Source: Cephalotus follicularis (Eukaryota > Streptophyta > Magnoliopsida > Oxalidales > Cephalotaceae). From it: a stretch of 64,000 bases of DNA. The DNA lies in NCBI GenBank assembly GCA_001972305.1, contig BDDD01001953.1, forward strand, positions 11,686-75,685, written 5' to 3'. Under the pieces are notes generated by a model. The model was not told the DNA's origin. It saw only the letters and a program-made list of their open reading frames with translations, and made no database searches. Below are positions 34,726 to 44,489 of this stretch, in pieces; positions within the stretch are counted from its first letter, which is position 1, and each line of letters opens with the position of its first letter. The translations under genes were made by a program, and so were the position numbers.

Positions 34726-36506
34726 GACGATAAGGAATTAGAGGTTGAAACCTCTAAAGACATAACTAGGAAAGGATCCCAATCTGAGATAGAGTCTCTG
34801 TAAGGCACTCCTCTAGCGAAGAGATCAGGCAAAGGTTTTTGACAGCACCTGAGAAATAAGGTTTTCTCTATGAAGGTATTGACGAACCTAACATCAGCGA
34901 GATGACGAGCTTGTCAGCTACGAGGAAGTAGTGATGTGCACTGATTCCAAGACATGGTAAGGGACCATGAAATCCGAAGAGGACTCCATGTACGCCTACC
35001 AAGTAAGGGACTTGGTATATGCAACCGAAGGCATAAAATCCTATCGGGTGCAAGTAGATCTTCAGGATGAAGATAGGCATTAATGGAAAAGGTTAAAATC
35101 TTTAAAGCGCAATTGGTCGCAAAAAGGTATAGACTAAGACAAGATGTCGATTATACCGAAACTTTCTCACCAGTTGCAATGCTTAAGTCCATCCGGATAC
35201 TGCTTGCTATTGCTGCTCATTGTGATAATGAACTATGGCAAAAGGATGTCAAGACAGTTTGCAAGAGTGGCTATCTTGAAGAGGACATCTTTATGTCCCA
35301 AACCCAAGTGGTTTACATCCGAAGAGCATTAGCACAGAGAGTACAAGCTCCAAAGGTCTATGATCTTAAGCAAGCATCCCGTAGCTGAAACATCCATTTT
35401 GATTTCATCAAATATATGGATAAGCCTAATGTCTAACGAAAATAGGATAACCCAGAAATCACTTTCTTGGCATAGTATGTAGATGACATACTACACATAG
35501 AGGATAATGTAGGTATGTTGAAGTACAGTTAAGCAAGAACTTCTCCGTAAAGGATTTGGGAAGGGCTTCGTATGTTTTGAGAATGAAGATCTATAAGGGA
35601 TAGATCAAGTAGGTTGTTCAAACTTTCTCAAAGCCAGTACATCATCAAGTAGCTGAAAGGGTATGGAAAGAATTCCATATATGGCTTACTGCCAATTAGC
35701 AAAGGAATTCACCTTTCCAAGATGATGTCTTCTAAGACTTATGAGGGGAGGACACGTATGAATAGGCAACCTTATGCTTCGACCATAGGCTCCATCATGT
35801 ATGCCATACTACGTACTAGGCCTGATGTCGATATGCCTAAGGGTATGGCTAGTCGATTTCAGTCCAATCCCTGTAAGAGACACTGGGACATCGTCAAGAG
35901 GATCTAATGCCTGTGAAAGACTCAGGATTATTTCTTGACACATAGAGAAGATAGTGAATTGATACGTAAGAGTTAAGTCAAATCTAGTTTCAATTGTGAT
36001 CCGGATGATCACAAATCCATTTCAGGATTAATGTTAGTCCTGAATGGAAGTGCTATGTGAGTGGGAGGAGTTTGTGGCAGTCGAGGACTGTAGACTACAC
36101 CAGAGAATGAAAGTATGTTACAACCTGTGATACCGGTTATGGTAGCTGGTTTGGCTGCGGAAGTTCATTGTGGAACTTTATATGGTTCCATCCATCGTTT
36201 GTCCAGTTGTGCAGCATAAAGACAACGATGGGGCCTTTGCACAAACCATAGAACCCGGGTCTCATTACTGCCCAAACATATACATCAGCTGTATCATTTG
36301 ATCATGGAGAACATAGATGAATGAAATATTTTGAAAGAGATGTTATTGAGGAAATATAGGATACATCATCAGAGTAGATGTCAACATAGAGAGAGTCGCA
36401 TGGGAAGTGAACTTAGCAGACCCACTGACCAAATCCATGAGCAATACTCAAGAGTGAGATATGCTTAGGCTGTAGGTCTTCATGGCTGGAGGGCCAAATG
36501 GGAGAT
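34726..36506 (+). pseudogene. Copia #2 reverse transcriptase and RNase H relic
   Basis: RT text at 35083-35388: [56 protein letters not shown]. The YVDD box survives near 35476 inside a frame with stops. The RNase H part is seen as PYASTIGSIMYAILRTRPDV (35772-35832), then DDHKSISGLMLVLNGSA (36006 onward) with many stops. The polypurine tract GGGCCAAATGGGAGAT ends at 36506 before the LTR. Confidence 0.83.
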
Positions 36507-37870
36507 TGTTAGATTAGGGTGTCCCTGCAAGCCACGAGGAGGCTGCAAACATATGTACTTTACATATGACACACCCTTGAATCGTACATTCTTAGTTCCA
36601 TTCATGTTTTAATCGTGCATATTAAGTAAATATTGGCATCTTGCTATATGTAGAATCCCAAACCGTCATTATAGATTAGATGATCACCAAGTCAACTAAA
36701 TACACATATAGCGCCCTGTCGTTCGAGGGGTTGGATCTCGTGCCTCAGAGGTTATGAGAATGAGATCCTTACTCCCTTATGACAAAAGTTCCAAGTCATA
36801 GGTTCACTTTCTTATGGCAATTGATAAACCGCAAAGACTTGTCGTGTTATGCTTGCTCTGAATGATAGAGGATGATGGATTATCTAATTACCATTTGGGT
36901 TTTACCCTAAAGCTGATGCGGGGTGCGTGCAGAGGCATGACACTGAACTGACCCACCATAGGTTATATATTTGGAGGGTCAACACTTCTGTCAATAGAGT
37001 TCCTATTGTCGCAGTAGTGTTTAGGCAACGAGGACTAGTAGATCATACGTGATTTATGTTGTGTCCTTAGACCTGAGCGCCTGGCATGTATTGTGTAGTA
37101 ACCGCTTGGCTTTGATTTCTGCCTTCCTCAGCACTAGCCACGTACTGGAAAAAGGGTTGTCTTTGGGCCTTGTGGGAGCGACCCGTGTTGAGGGTTATAG
37201 ACTCTATAACATCTGTGACCATTGAAGACTAAATGTCCCGGCCAGGCACTGGGAGATTCGGAATAAGAGCTTTCCGAGGATATCTCCCATACTCTCAATG
37301 CGTTCATGGAATTATAGTTATCGTAGTTTTACCTAGGGGTGCATTAATCCAAACCCTAGTCCGCAGTCGGAGTTGAGATGTCGAAGGATACACGGCACAT
37401 AAACTGATGATAGTGATAAAGCACTGGGGAATCGACTAACGAATGATAGACGTGGTACTTTGTGGTCCACGGATCGAGGGGTGATTATAGATCACACCGG
37501 GGCTATTAGCTGGATAGTCATACCAGAACTTAGGGATGTTCTGGGAAATTTATCGTTGTACTGGAATTCCACTGGGCTTTCGGGTCCCGCCTGATTATTG
37601 GAAAAGTGACGCATGCTGCACACATGCTCGCTTGGTGGTAAATCTAGTTTTTTAACTAGTATATATTAATTTGACATTTGTGGTTTGTTTCTCTTTCAAC
37701 AAATTGTCTTATTTATATATAAAGAGAATTTATTGTCGGGGCATGATTTAATTTTAATTAAATCATAGAGGGAGAGACTTTTATAATAAAAGGAGAATTG
37801 TTTTAATTGGGCATTATTTTTTTCCTTTTATGCAAATATTACAAGCCAAAACATCGGGGCTGTGCGTTTT

Positions 37871-37938
<68 letters not shown>

Positions 37939-38053
37939 TCCAGGGTGCAGAGAGCACTCAATGCGTGCGGGACGCGTTTCTTGGTCGGTGACGGCCGGCG
38001 CTTTGCCCTGGTGGCCGGGAAGAGGCATGCGTTCATGCACGGTATGCCTCCTC

Positions 38054-38100
<47 letters not shown>

Positions 38101-39021
38101 TCTCCTTCTTTCTTTCCCTGGCTGCAGTTTTCGTTTTCGCCGTTTCTTGCTCCCGACGTCTTTTTCCACTGTCGGTGATCACTATAGGTGGAGTCAATCC
38201 ATGGCTCAATCTATATTGATCGTTGTTTTGAGTTTTTCGTTTGTGTTTTGGCCGATTTGCGTTTGCTGAGTCGACTCTGTCGAGTTGACGCGTCGACCGC
38301 TGTGACTTGGCGTTCCGCATCGAGTCACGGTGAGTCTCGGGTGTAGGTGCTTAGATCGGGTGGTCTAGGGCGCGGGGTTGTTGTGACTGGACCTGTGTTC
38401 GACGGGCGAGTCAACTCAGTGAGTGCGACTCGTCGTTGGCTGTGACCTCCCGTTCCCTGGTGAGTCACAAAGGGTCTCCACCGTCTACGTGGAGATCGGG
38501 GCTTTTGGAGACTGGATATGGCACTGCCGGTCCATGGTGGGTTGAATTGGATTTCGCTGAGTCCAACTCAGTGAGTCACCGACGCTGCTGGCTGCATCTG
38601 GGAGATTCGTGGCGCTTCTCGCCGAGTCTCAGCCACCAGTGGGTAGATCGGGTCTTTTGGAGTACAACGTTGTCGTGGCCGATCCCTGGTGAGTTGGCCG
38701 GATTCTGGTAGGTGCTCCGGTGACAGGCGGTGGCTGCTGCAAGCCCGTGGCGACGAAGTGGTGGAGCCTCCAACGTTGGTATGGTTGCTTCCCTTTTATA
38801 TTTCAGGTTACCGATTTAATTTCGGTTTATCTTTATGTGCATGCTTGATTATTTTTTTAGTTTGATTGAACGGTAAACGGAGATCCTTAGCATATCGATT
38901 ATGGTAGTAAGATGTTAGTGTGAACCTTGACTTGATGTCTTGGTGTTTTGGAAAAATTAAAATTATACATACTAACATCCTAAACCCAAAATCGGCAGGG
39001 ATCCCTCCCTTGTTTCCAACA
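36507..39021 (+). repeat. Copia #2 3' LTR with expanded GA and CT tracts
   Basis: 2515 bp, the partner of 28785-31264, with substitutions spread along it. It is longer mainly because of microsatellite growth: (GA)n at 37874-37938 and (CT)n at about 38056-38098, both short in the 5' LTR. The two tracts are complementary and about 115 bp apart. The ORFs on both strands here (for example 37862-38269 plus, 37828-38169 minus) are translations of the repeats. Confidence 0.92.
37874..38098. repeat. Complementary (GA)n and (CT)n microsatellites
   Basis: A GA run of roughly 32 units (one interruption at 37921) and a CT run of roughly 20 units facing each other across about 115 bp. Read as RNA they could pair into a long stem. 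Confidence 0.9.
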
Positions 39022-39192
39022 GAGTCCCCGGCAGTAATACCTCCAGGATCTTCGTTTAGTTTGCTTTCTGTGTGCAGGGAGGACCACCAAACATCATTCA
39101 ATCACCATCCTCAGAGCATTCGCAATGTTTTCCTCTACAAATCAAACATCTACATGTAGGGGACTGTTTTGGTGTTGATTTTGACATCAACA
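39022..39192 (+). repeat. Solo Gypsy LTR, right piece
   Basis: Last 171 bp of the 490-bp LTR begun at 28461, starting with the second GAGTC duplication of Copia #2 and ending TTTTGACATCAACA. The AAAGG host duplication follows at 39193-39197. Confidence 0.9.
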
Positions 39193-39197
39193 AAAGG

Positions 39198-39560
39198 AAT
39201 CCATGGTATTCCTTCCCTTTCTACTTCTCATTTCTTCCACTTCATCTTCTTCATCACTATAGTAGCTTCATCTTTTTCTCTTTTGGGATTCTTGTGTATT
39301 GTTAGCCTACAAGTGGTCCGTAAAAATTTTCTTCACTCTTTTAAGAACATTGGGAGATGGCTTTACATTGTAATTTGTCCCTGCAAGGTGATGCTTGCGT
39401 CTATAGACACCATCTCTTCGAACAATCCCACAATACTTGCGTCGCACCTTCTTTTTCACGGCATCCACATCAATTCCATGCTCCCATCCCGGATCAGACC
39501 TATTACCCAGAAAATTCTTCCTTTTTTAGACTCACTAGGAGGAGCCATAATTATGCAAAT
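39198..39560 (-). pseudogene. hAT-type transposase relic, N-terminal BED-finger part
   Basis: On the minus strand the text starts MAPPSESKKGRI (about 39551) and continues with a decayed segment in the place of the BED zinc finger, then an acidic stretch (SDEEDEVEEM) and GRNTMDSF, as in hAT transposases before the DUF659 domain. The finger cysteines and histidines are largely lost. It joins the part at 28460-27213. Confidence 0.6.
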
Positions 39561-39919
39561 TTACAAAACAAATACGAGATACGCAAACATATTCAAATCA
39601 TACAATAGTAATTTTAAAGCATCATTTACAAATTGCACAACTAGTTTATACTTTATTGTCAAATCTCAATGACATTAGCTAATTTACAAATCTTAATCAT
39701 GGAGAGGATGAATAATCCAAATGTATAAGTCTAATTGGTTGGATAATTAATACCCCGTATTAACCATCAAAAATTAAAAATCATGTGTGGGCTATGGATT
39801 TCATTGACTAATGCATGTACATTTCTATTTTAGTTCACATATATTGTAATACATGTTTGCATGAAACGTAATTTTCTTTTAAAAAATATATTCTCTTGAA
39901 CAATTCATCAAACACATGG
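39561..39919. other. AT-rich sequence, nothing recognised
   Basis: No ORF, repeat or known end motif seen; possibly the 5' flank of the hAT relic. Confidence 0.5.
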
Positions 39920-41000
39920 TGTAACGACCAGAGCTAGAAAGGCGAGATCGCGGCGTTACCATCAGTCTTATTCGTTCACTTAGTTCAATATTGGGTGCTA
40001 GATAAGTAAATTTGTGTACATAAATATTTAAAACTTTAACAATCAACTCTAACGCCCATTCAATTACTTAATCCATTAACATGCATATTCATTCAATCTC
40101 AAATAAACTTGGAAAATTTTCTACTATTTAATCATTTCATACATCTCAGTACATCCTTAAACATATCACACAGTAACTTTGTTCATTACATATCCTTGCA
40201 TAGCACAAATACAATAAAAAACATCCTTCCTTGCTTTCCTTGACAAAGCACAACTGTTCAATCACCTGCCGTTATTCCCCGACTCCTTTACTTGATATCC
40301 ATACACAATAACCCCATCCCGAATGATGGGTTAGTAATACGGCCAAGGAGGAATAACCCCATGCATAATTGAATGAACATATATAACAGTTATATGCATG
40401 TCATGCTATAATGCGTGAATGCCAAGGGTGTTTAAACCTCATATCAGCGTATACAAATAGTCAACCTAAACATACAATCTCTATCATCAATTTATCAGAC
40501 AATCCATATACATGCCATGTGTGCAAGCACACTGATACAATGTAAACCTATAGATTCAATGACCTCCCTTACTGTCGTTGATCTAAACCCCTAGGAGTTA
40601 GTGCCTCCAAGAACTAGGTTTAGACATTTAGTCGCATATAGGTAGTGCCCATAAGAGCTCGACTAGATTTCCTAGTTGTCAGTGGGCAGTTGTCATAGGA
40701 GCTCAACCAGGTCTAGTTACTGATGAATAATGCCCATAGGAGCTCAACTAGTATCAATTATCTTTGGTAAAGCCTACAAGAGCTCAATTAATATACATTG
40801 TCTACTGAGGTCACTCTAAATATCACAATCAATTCATTTGATTCTATATAGTCTTATACAATTCTATACAATTCATTACTATTAATTGCTATTCATTACA
40901 ATGGCATCTAGCCGCCTATAGGTGGTGCCCATAGGAGCTTGACTAGATTTCCAAGTTGCCGTTGGATGGGGGCAGAACACGTTTGAAGTTAGACAGATCA
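39920..41000. repeat. LTR-like non-coding block starting TGTAACGACC
   Basis: The opening TGTAACGACCAGAGCTAG resembles the edges of the two other large non-coding LTR families here (TGTAGCGCCCCC, TGTCACACCC). It contains no protein. An imperfect 42-bp tandem array lies at 40645-40946. The right edge is not clear and no target duplication was found, so the border is approximate. Confidence 0.45.
40645..40946. repeat. Degenerate tandem repeats (TGCCCATAGGAGCTCAACTAG)
   Basis: Copies near 40645, 40689, 40731 and 40771 are spaced 40-44 bp, with a further copy at 40925. Several contain the palindrome GAGCTC. Confidence 0.75.
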
Positions 41001-41344
41001 GAGATCTTATATATAAAGATTTTGGCCTAAATAACAAATGTGACTAGTTTCTTTGAGCAAAGATTCCCATTTGGGCATGCATTGTTATGCCTTTCAGAGA
41101 ATGAAAAGATTAATCTACAGGTTAGGTTGTCTATTGTTCTAAAAAATAAAGGAATTTCTAAATTATCAAGAGTAAAAAATCTTTGATAAATGAAAAAGTT
41201 TTTATAAAGCCTAGGAGGCCGAAATTTCATTGCAAAAAGCTCTCAAGCAGAGCATCTGATACGAGATATTCTTGGTTACAAGAGGGAAATAGAAAAATGT
41301 GCAAAAGGAAAAAGATCAAACACAGAAGAGCCTATTACAGAGGT
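41001..41344. other. AT-rich sequence, nothing recognised
   Basis: Short ORFs on both strands without recognisable domains. It may belong to the LTR-like block or to the spacer after the coiled-coil relic. Confidence 0.4.
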
Positions 41345-41640
41345 TTATACCATAAGCTTCTTTTGAACCAGCGTCAACCTTTCTTCAAAATCCTTAAAGA
41401 GCTTGTCCATGTTAACATCATGACAGTTTTCTTTGATCTGTTTCTTCAAACTCACAAGATTCAGACGATAGAGCGAGTCCTTTGTTAGACGAAGGCTTAT
41501 TTCACCCATCGCCAATCTTTTCTCACATTGAGAGATCACCTTCTCTTTAAGGAGAATGAGTTCTCCCTAAACATCTGCAATTTCACGAGTTAATTTCTTA
41601 CAACCATCTCAAGTTGAGATCACTTTTTGATGCGAAGTTA
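41345..41640 (-). pseudogene. Short coiled-coil ORF fragment
   Basis: Minus-strand frame of 64 codons rich in Lys, Glu and Leu (MISQCEKRLAMGEISLRL, LKKQIKENCHDVNMDKLF). It looks like a fragment of a helical protein. It lies downstream of the relic below and may be a duplicated or rearranged piece of it; homology is not established. Confidence 0.35.
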
Positions 41641-41986
41641 GAAACTTGAAGAGAGAAGTTAGAGAATTGAAGAGAAAGGATAAAGGCCAGTATGTAAATT
41701 CCCAAAAGAGCCTCCCTCCTTTTATATTGAGGAATAAACAAGAATGAGGTCAAACAAATAATGGTATGAAGTCTACCTACTAGTTGGTTTTACTTCTTAA
41801 GGCTCTTTTTGAGTCATGAAGATATATGCGCACCATAATGCTTATCAGTAAAGAGATCATTTCAGTAATTACTTAGAAACACATTTATAAAGTAAAAACT
41901 CCCAGAGGGTCAAGTTCAAGACAATGATTGTCAGTGCTAGCAAAGAAGCAAAACAATTACAAACCAGAAATTACACAAGTAATTGT

Positions 41987-42758
41987 TTAATCAACATTTA
42001 CAAGATTATCAGTAAAGAGAGGATCAAGGTTCTCAATTGTATCTTCTACTTGGCCCGTTTTCTTCCCTTCCTCAACAATGATCTCACTATCCTCATTTAC
42101 GAGCACCTCCAGAATTGGATTAAAGACTCCAATGTCTCCCAGGTTCCTAGCTCTGACGTCCGCAATAGTTTCTCTTGCCAAGTCGTAAAAAATGACACGT
42201 TCGATGACTGTTGGGGTAGAAGATCTTTATAAAGCTTTGTCAGTAGCTTTCTCTGCCTCTTCAACCCCTTCAGGAGGAATCCATGTTCCTCAACAAAAGT
42301 AGTCAATAAGACATGATTGAGATCAAGGGTGAGGTGAAGGCTTTGGATCCAATATCGGCATGCGTAGAAGAATATGCGTCCAACAGTAGCTCCCTCCGCT
42401 TGGAGTAATTTCTCTTGCTTTTCAGAGACCTTGTAGTTCTCAATAATTTATAGAGCTCGACTTTCCTCAAAGTTCTTGTACTCTGCAAGCTTGTCTTCGA
42501 CCTTCCTGCATAAAAAGGTATCACTGTCCAGCTCGGCCTTAAGCTTCGAGCACTTCTCTGCTAAGGCGTTTTTCTTCTTTGTCATCGCATCCAAGGTTTT
42601 CCTTGCTTCATCAGTTTCACTTTGAAGACCCGTCTATGTATCAAGAGCCTCCTCTAGCTTGGAAAAACTACCGTGACCTGATCATTAGCCTTCTTCACCT
42701 CTGCCTCCTTATCGGCCAGAGCTGCATACAATTCTCAGTTGCAATTGGCCATGAGAAC
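41987..42758 (-). pseudogene. Antisense-gene-like coiled-coil relic, C-terminal exon
   Basis: Read on the minus strand from 42758: ELYAALADKEAEVKKANDQV, then heptad-type text with CSKLKAELDSDTF and KVEDKLAEYKNFEESRAL, then FFYACRYWIQSL. That corresponds to FYACRNWVSSL in the Gypsy #2 antisense gene. An acidic tail (VNEDSEIIVEEGKKTGQVED) ends at 41987. Frameshifts and stops are frequent. Gypsy #2 interrupts this exon; its first 20 bases and the preceding exon are at 58394-58810. Probably the remains of a third Gypsy element of this group. Confidence 0.62.
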
Positions 42759-43850
42759 TGTTGATGTAAAAATCTTTCTCTCAACAGTACCCCACGTGTT
42801 AGAGCTTGATTTGTTTGAGGAAACGCTGCTATAATGCTCCGAGGAGAAGGTTGTGGGTGGTTGTTGATGCTTTCCCTGCATAGAGAAACAAATACGTTGA
42901 AGGTCCAGGAGGTTGTTCTCCCGGGGACACTCCGACGCTCAAGTTAGGCCTTTGCACAGTGAAAACAAGGTTATTTGAGAGTAAAAATGGCTGACCTTTG
43001 ATATGTGTTTCATTCTTGTATTTATAAGGCTGGTTTGTAACTGTCTGAGCGTGAAATGCAGAGGTGATAGCTGTCCCCTAAGGAAATGCCGAGGATCTCG
43101 GTCATTTCCCTTGATCTCTGCCAAATATGTTGCTACTTCCCTTGTTTGTAGTTTGTTATGTCACTACTTCCTTATTTAAATAAAGACAAATCCCAGGAAA
43201 TCAGGCAGTATTCATGCCCTTATCCCATAAACGAAGTGGGGGTCCTCTGCCACAGGGTTGCCGAGGAAGTGAACCATGGCTCTGTTGCTGAGGTGATGGG
43301 CCTCATGCTTCCCCTTTCGCTCCTAGGTCCTCATCTTCTGGTGCTTCCTCAGTGACGTACGCTTAGGATGCCAGGTCCTCTAACATTCATCCGAGGATGA
43401 GGTCTTTTTGGATAACGCCGAGGAGATAGTCCTCGGTATCTGTGCAGCGGGGGTATGTCCTCTGTTTCATGTCCAATAGACACTTCGGGTAGAGGAGGTC
43501 CTCGACAGTGGTTCCCTGAAGGAGGTCCTCTGACCTGTAGCCTAAGTAAGCTCCTCGGCAGGGGAGGTCCTCTGACCTGTAGCCTAAGTAACCTCCTAGG
43601 CAGGGGAGGTCCTCGGCACGGCCGTCCTATAGTGCACTCTTGGTCAAGCTAGCTCTCCTCGGCCCTGGTGTCTCAGCATGGGTTCTTCAGGAAAAAGGGG
43701 TCCTCGACTCTGGAGCCGAAGATGATGCCCTCCGCCACGTAAGTGTTCATCGGCCGGGCCTTTCGCGAGCTTCAAGACCCTTCAGGTCAATTGGCCGAAT
43801 CCGTGGAGGACACGTGTCCTTCTTAGTATAAACAGATATTTACCCTATCA
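42759..43850 (-). repeat. Gypsy #2 3' LTR
   Basis: 1092 bp; on the plus strand it starts TGTTGATGTAAAAATC and ends TTTACCCTATCA. It differs from the right LTR by scattered, mostly transition changes. A repeated GGGGAGGTCCTCTGACCTGT segment occurs around 43520-43610, giving small GGTCCTC-type repeats. Confidence 0.95.
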
Positions 43851-44489
43851 TATGCCCCCTTGGTCCTTCTTCTCTAACCTTGGTCAGAGGAGGAGGATCA
43901 GAGTTGAGAGCCATGGCTCGGGCGAGACTCCTCCGCAGAACTTCCTGCTAGCTTCTCCTTGTGCAAATGGGCTGAGGTTGAAAGTATTTCTTTTGGCGAT
44001 CCTCTGACACAAAAAATAGTCTGCCTGAGCCGAGGATTAAAGCCTGCCCTCTGGTCTGTACCTATTTTTGTTAACCGGCCTCATGTCGCGAGCTGTAATC
44101 ATTAGCATTTAAGTTGTATATTGAATACGATTTACACATGGCATTAACTGAGCGTCTCCCGCCTTTGTCTTTTCGTTTCCCGCGTCTGTCTCTTCATTTC
44201 CCGTGTCTGATTTGACGGTCCGTTCCCCAGCCGTTGGATCTATGTGAGGTGGAGAGCTAGGATCCGAGTTACAGGCCTATAAAAGGTTTTGTGCTTCTCA
44301 AAGCAAACCTTTCGCTCCTTGAATCTTCAATACTCACATTGTCGTTGAGAGCTTCCTAAGTTTGCTGTGCCTTCATAACCCCATTTCATCACTTCACATC
44401 AAGGTCTTTGGTAAGTTTCTGTCATCTCTTTGCTTTTCTAGGTTGTTCTTAGATTTCTTTAGCAGTCCCTTCTTCTTCGTCTCGAACTT
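43851..44489 (+). promoter_or_regulatory. Polypurine tract and promoter region of antisense gene
   Basis: Minus-strand AAGGGGGCATA (43851-43862) is the plus-strand primer site of Gypsy #2. On the plus strand a strong TATA box TATAAAAGG lies at 44278-44286, about 205 bp before the ATG at 44490. A GTAAGT donor-like word at 44411 followed by TTTAGCAG (44465) could mark a very short leader intron; this is weak. Confidence 0.65.

Larger units (their letters stand above)
28785..39021 (+). mobile_element. Ty1/Copia retrotransposon #2
   Basis: 10.24 kb, plus strand, with 5' LTR 28785-31264, tRNA-type primer site, decayed gag-pol, polypurine tract and 3' LTR 36507-39021. The target duplication GAGTC is perfect (28780-28784 and 39022-39026). 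The empty site is visible in the Gypsy #1 LTR (GGAGAGTCCTCGG at about 27056). It belongs to the same family as Copia #1 but its coding part is far more eroded, with a deletion in the integrase core. Confidence 0.93.

Noticed and set aside
37828-38320. ORFs of 95-135 codons on both strands with RERERE or SLSLSL runs
   Set aside because: Direct translations of the GA and CT microsatellites in the Copia #2 LTR.
39169-39672. 167-codon plus-strand ORF
   Set aside because: Antisense shadow of the hAT N-terminal relic; hydrophobic composition only, and part of it lies in the Gypsy LTR.
41345-42758. Intact host coiled-coil gene
   Set aside because: Frame is broken repeatedly and the exon is cut by Gypsy #2; similarity to the antisense Gypsy genes makes a transposon origin more likely.
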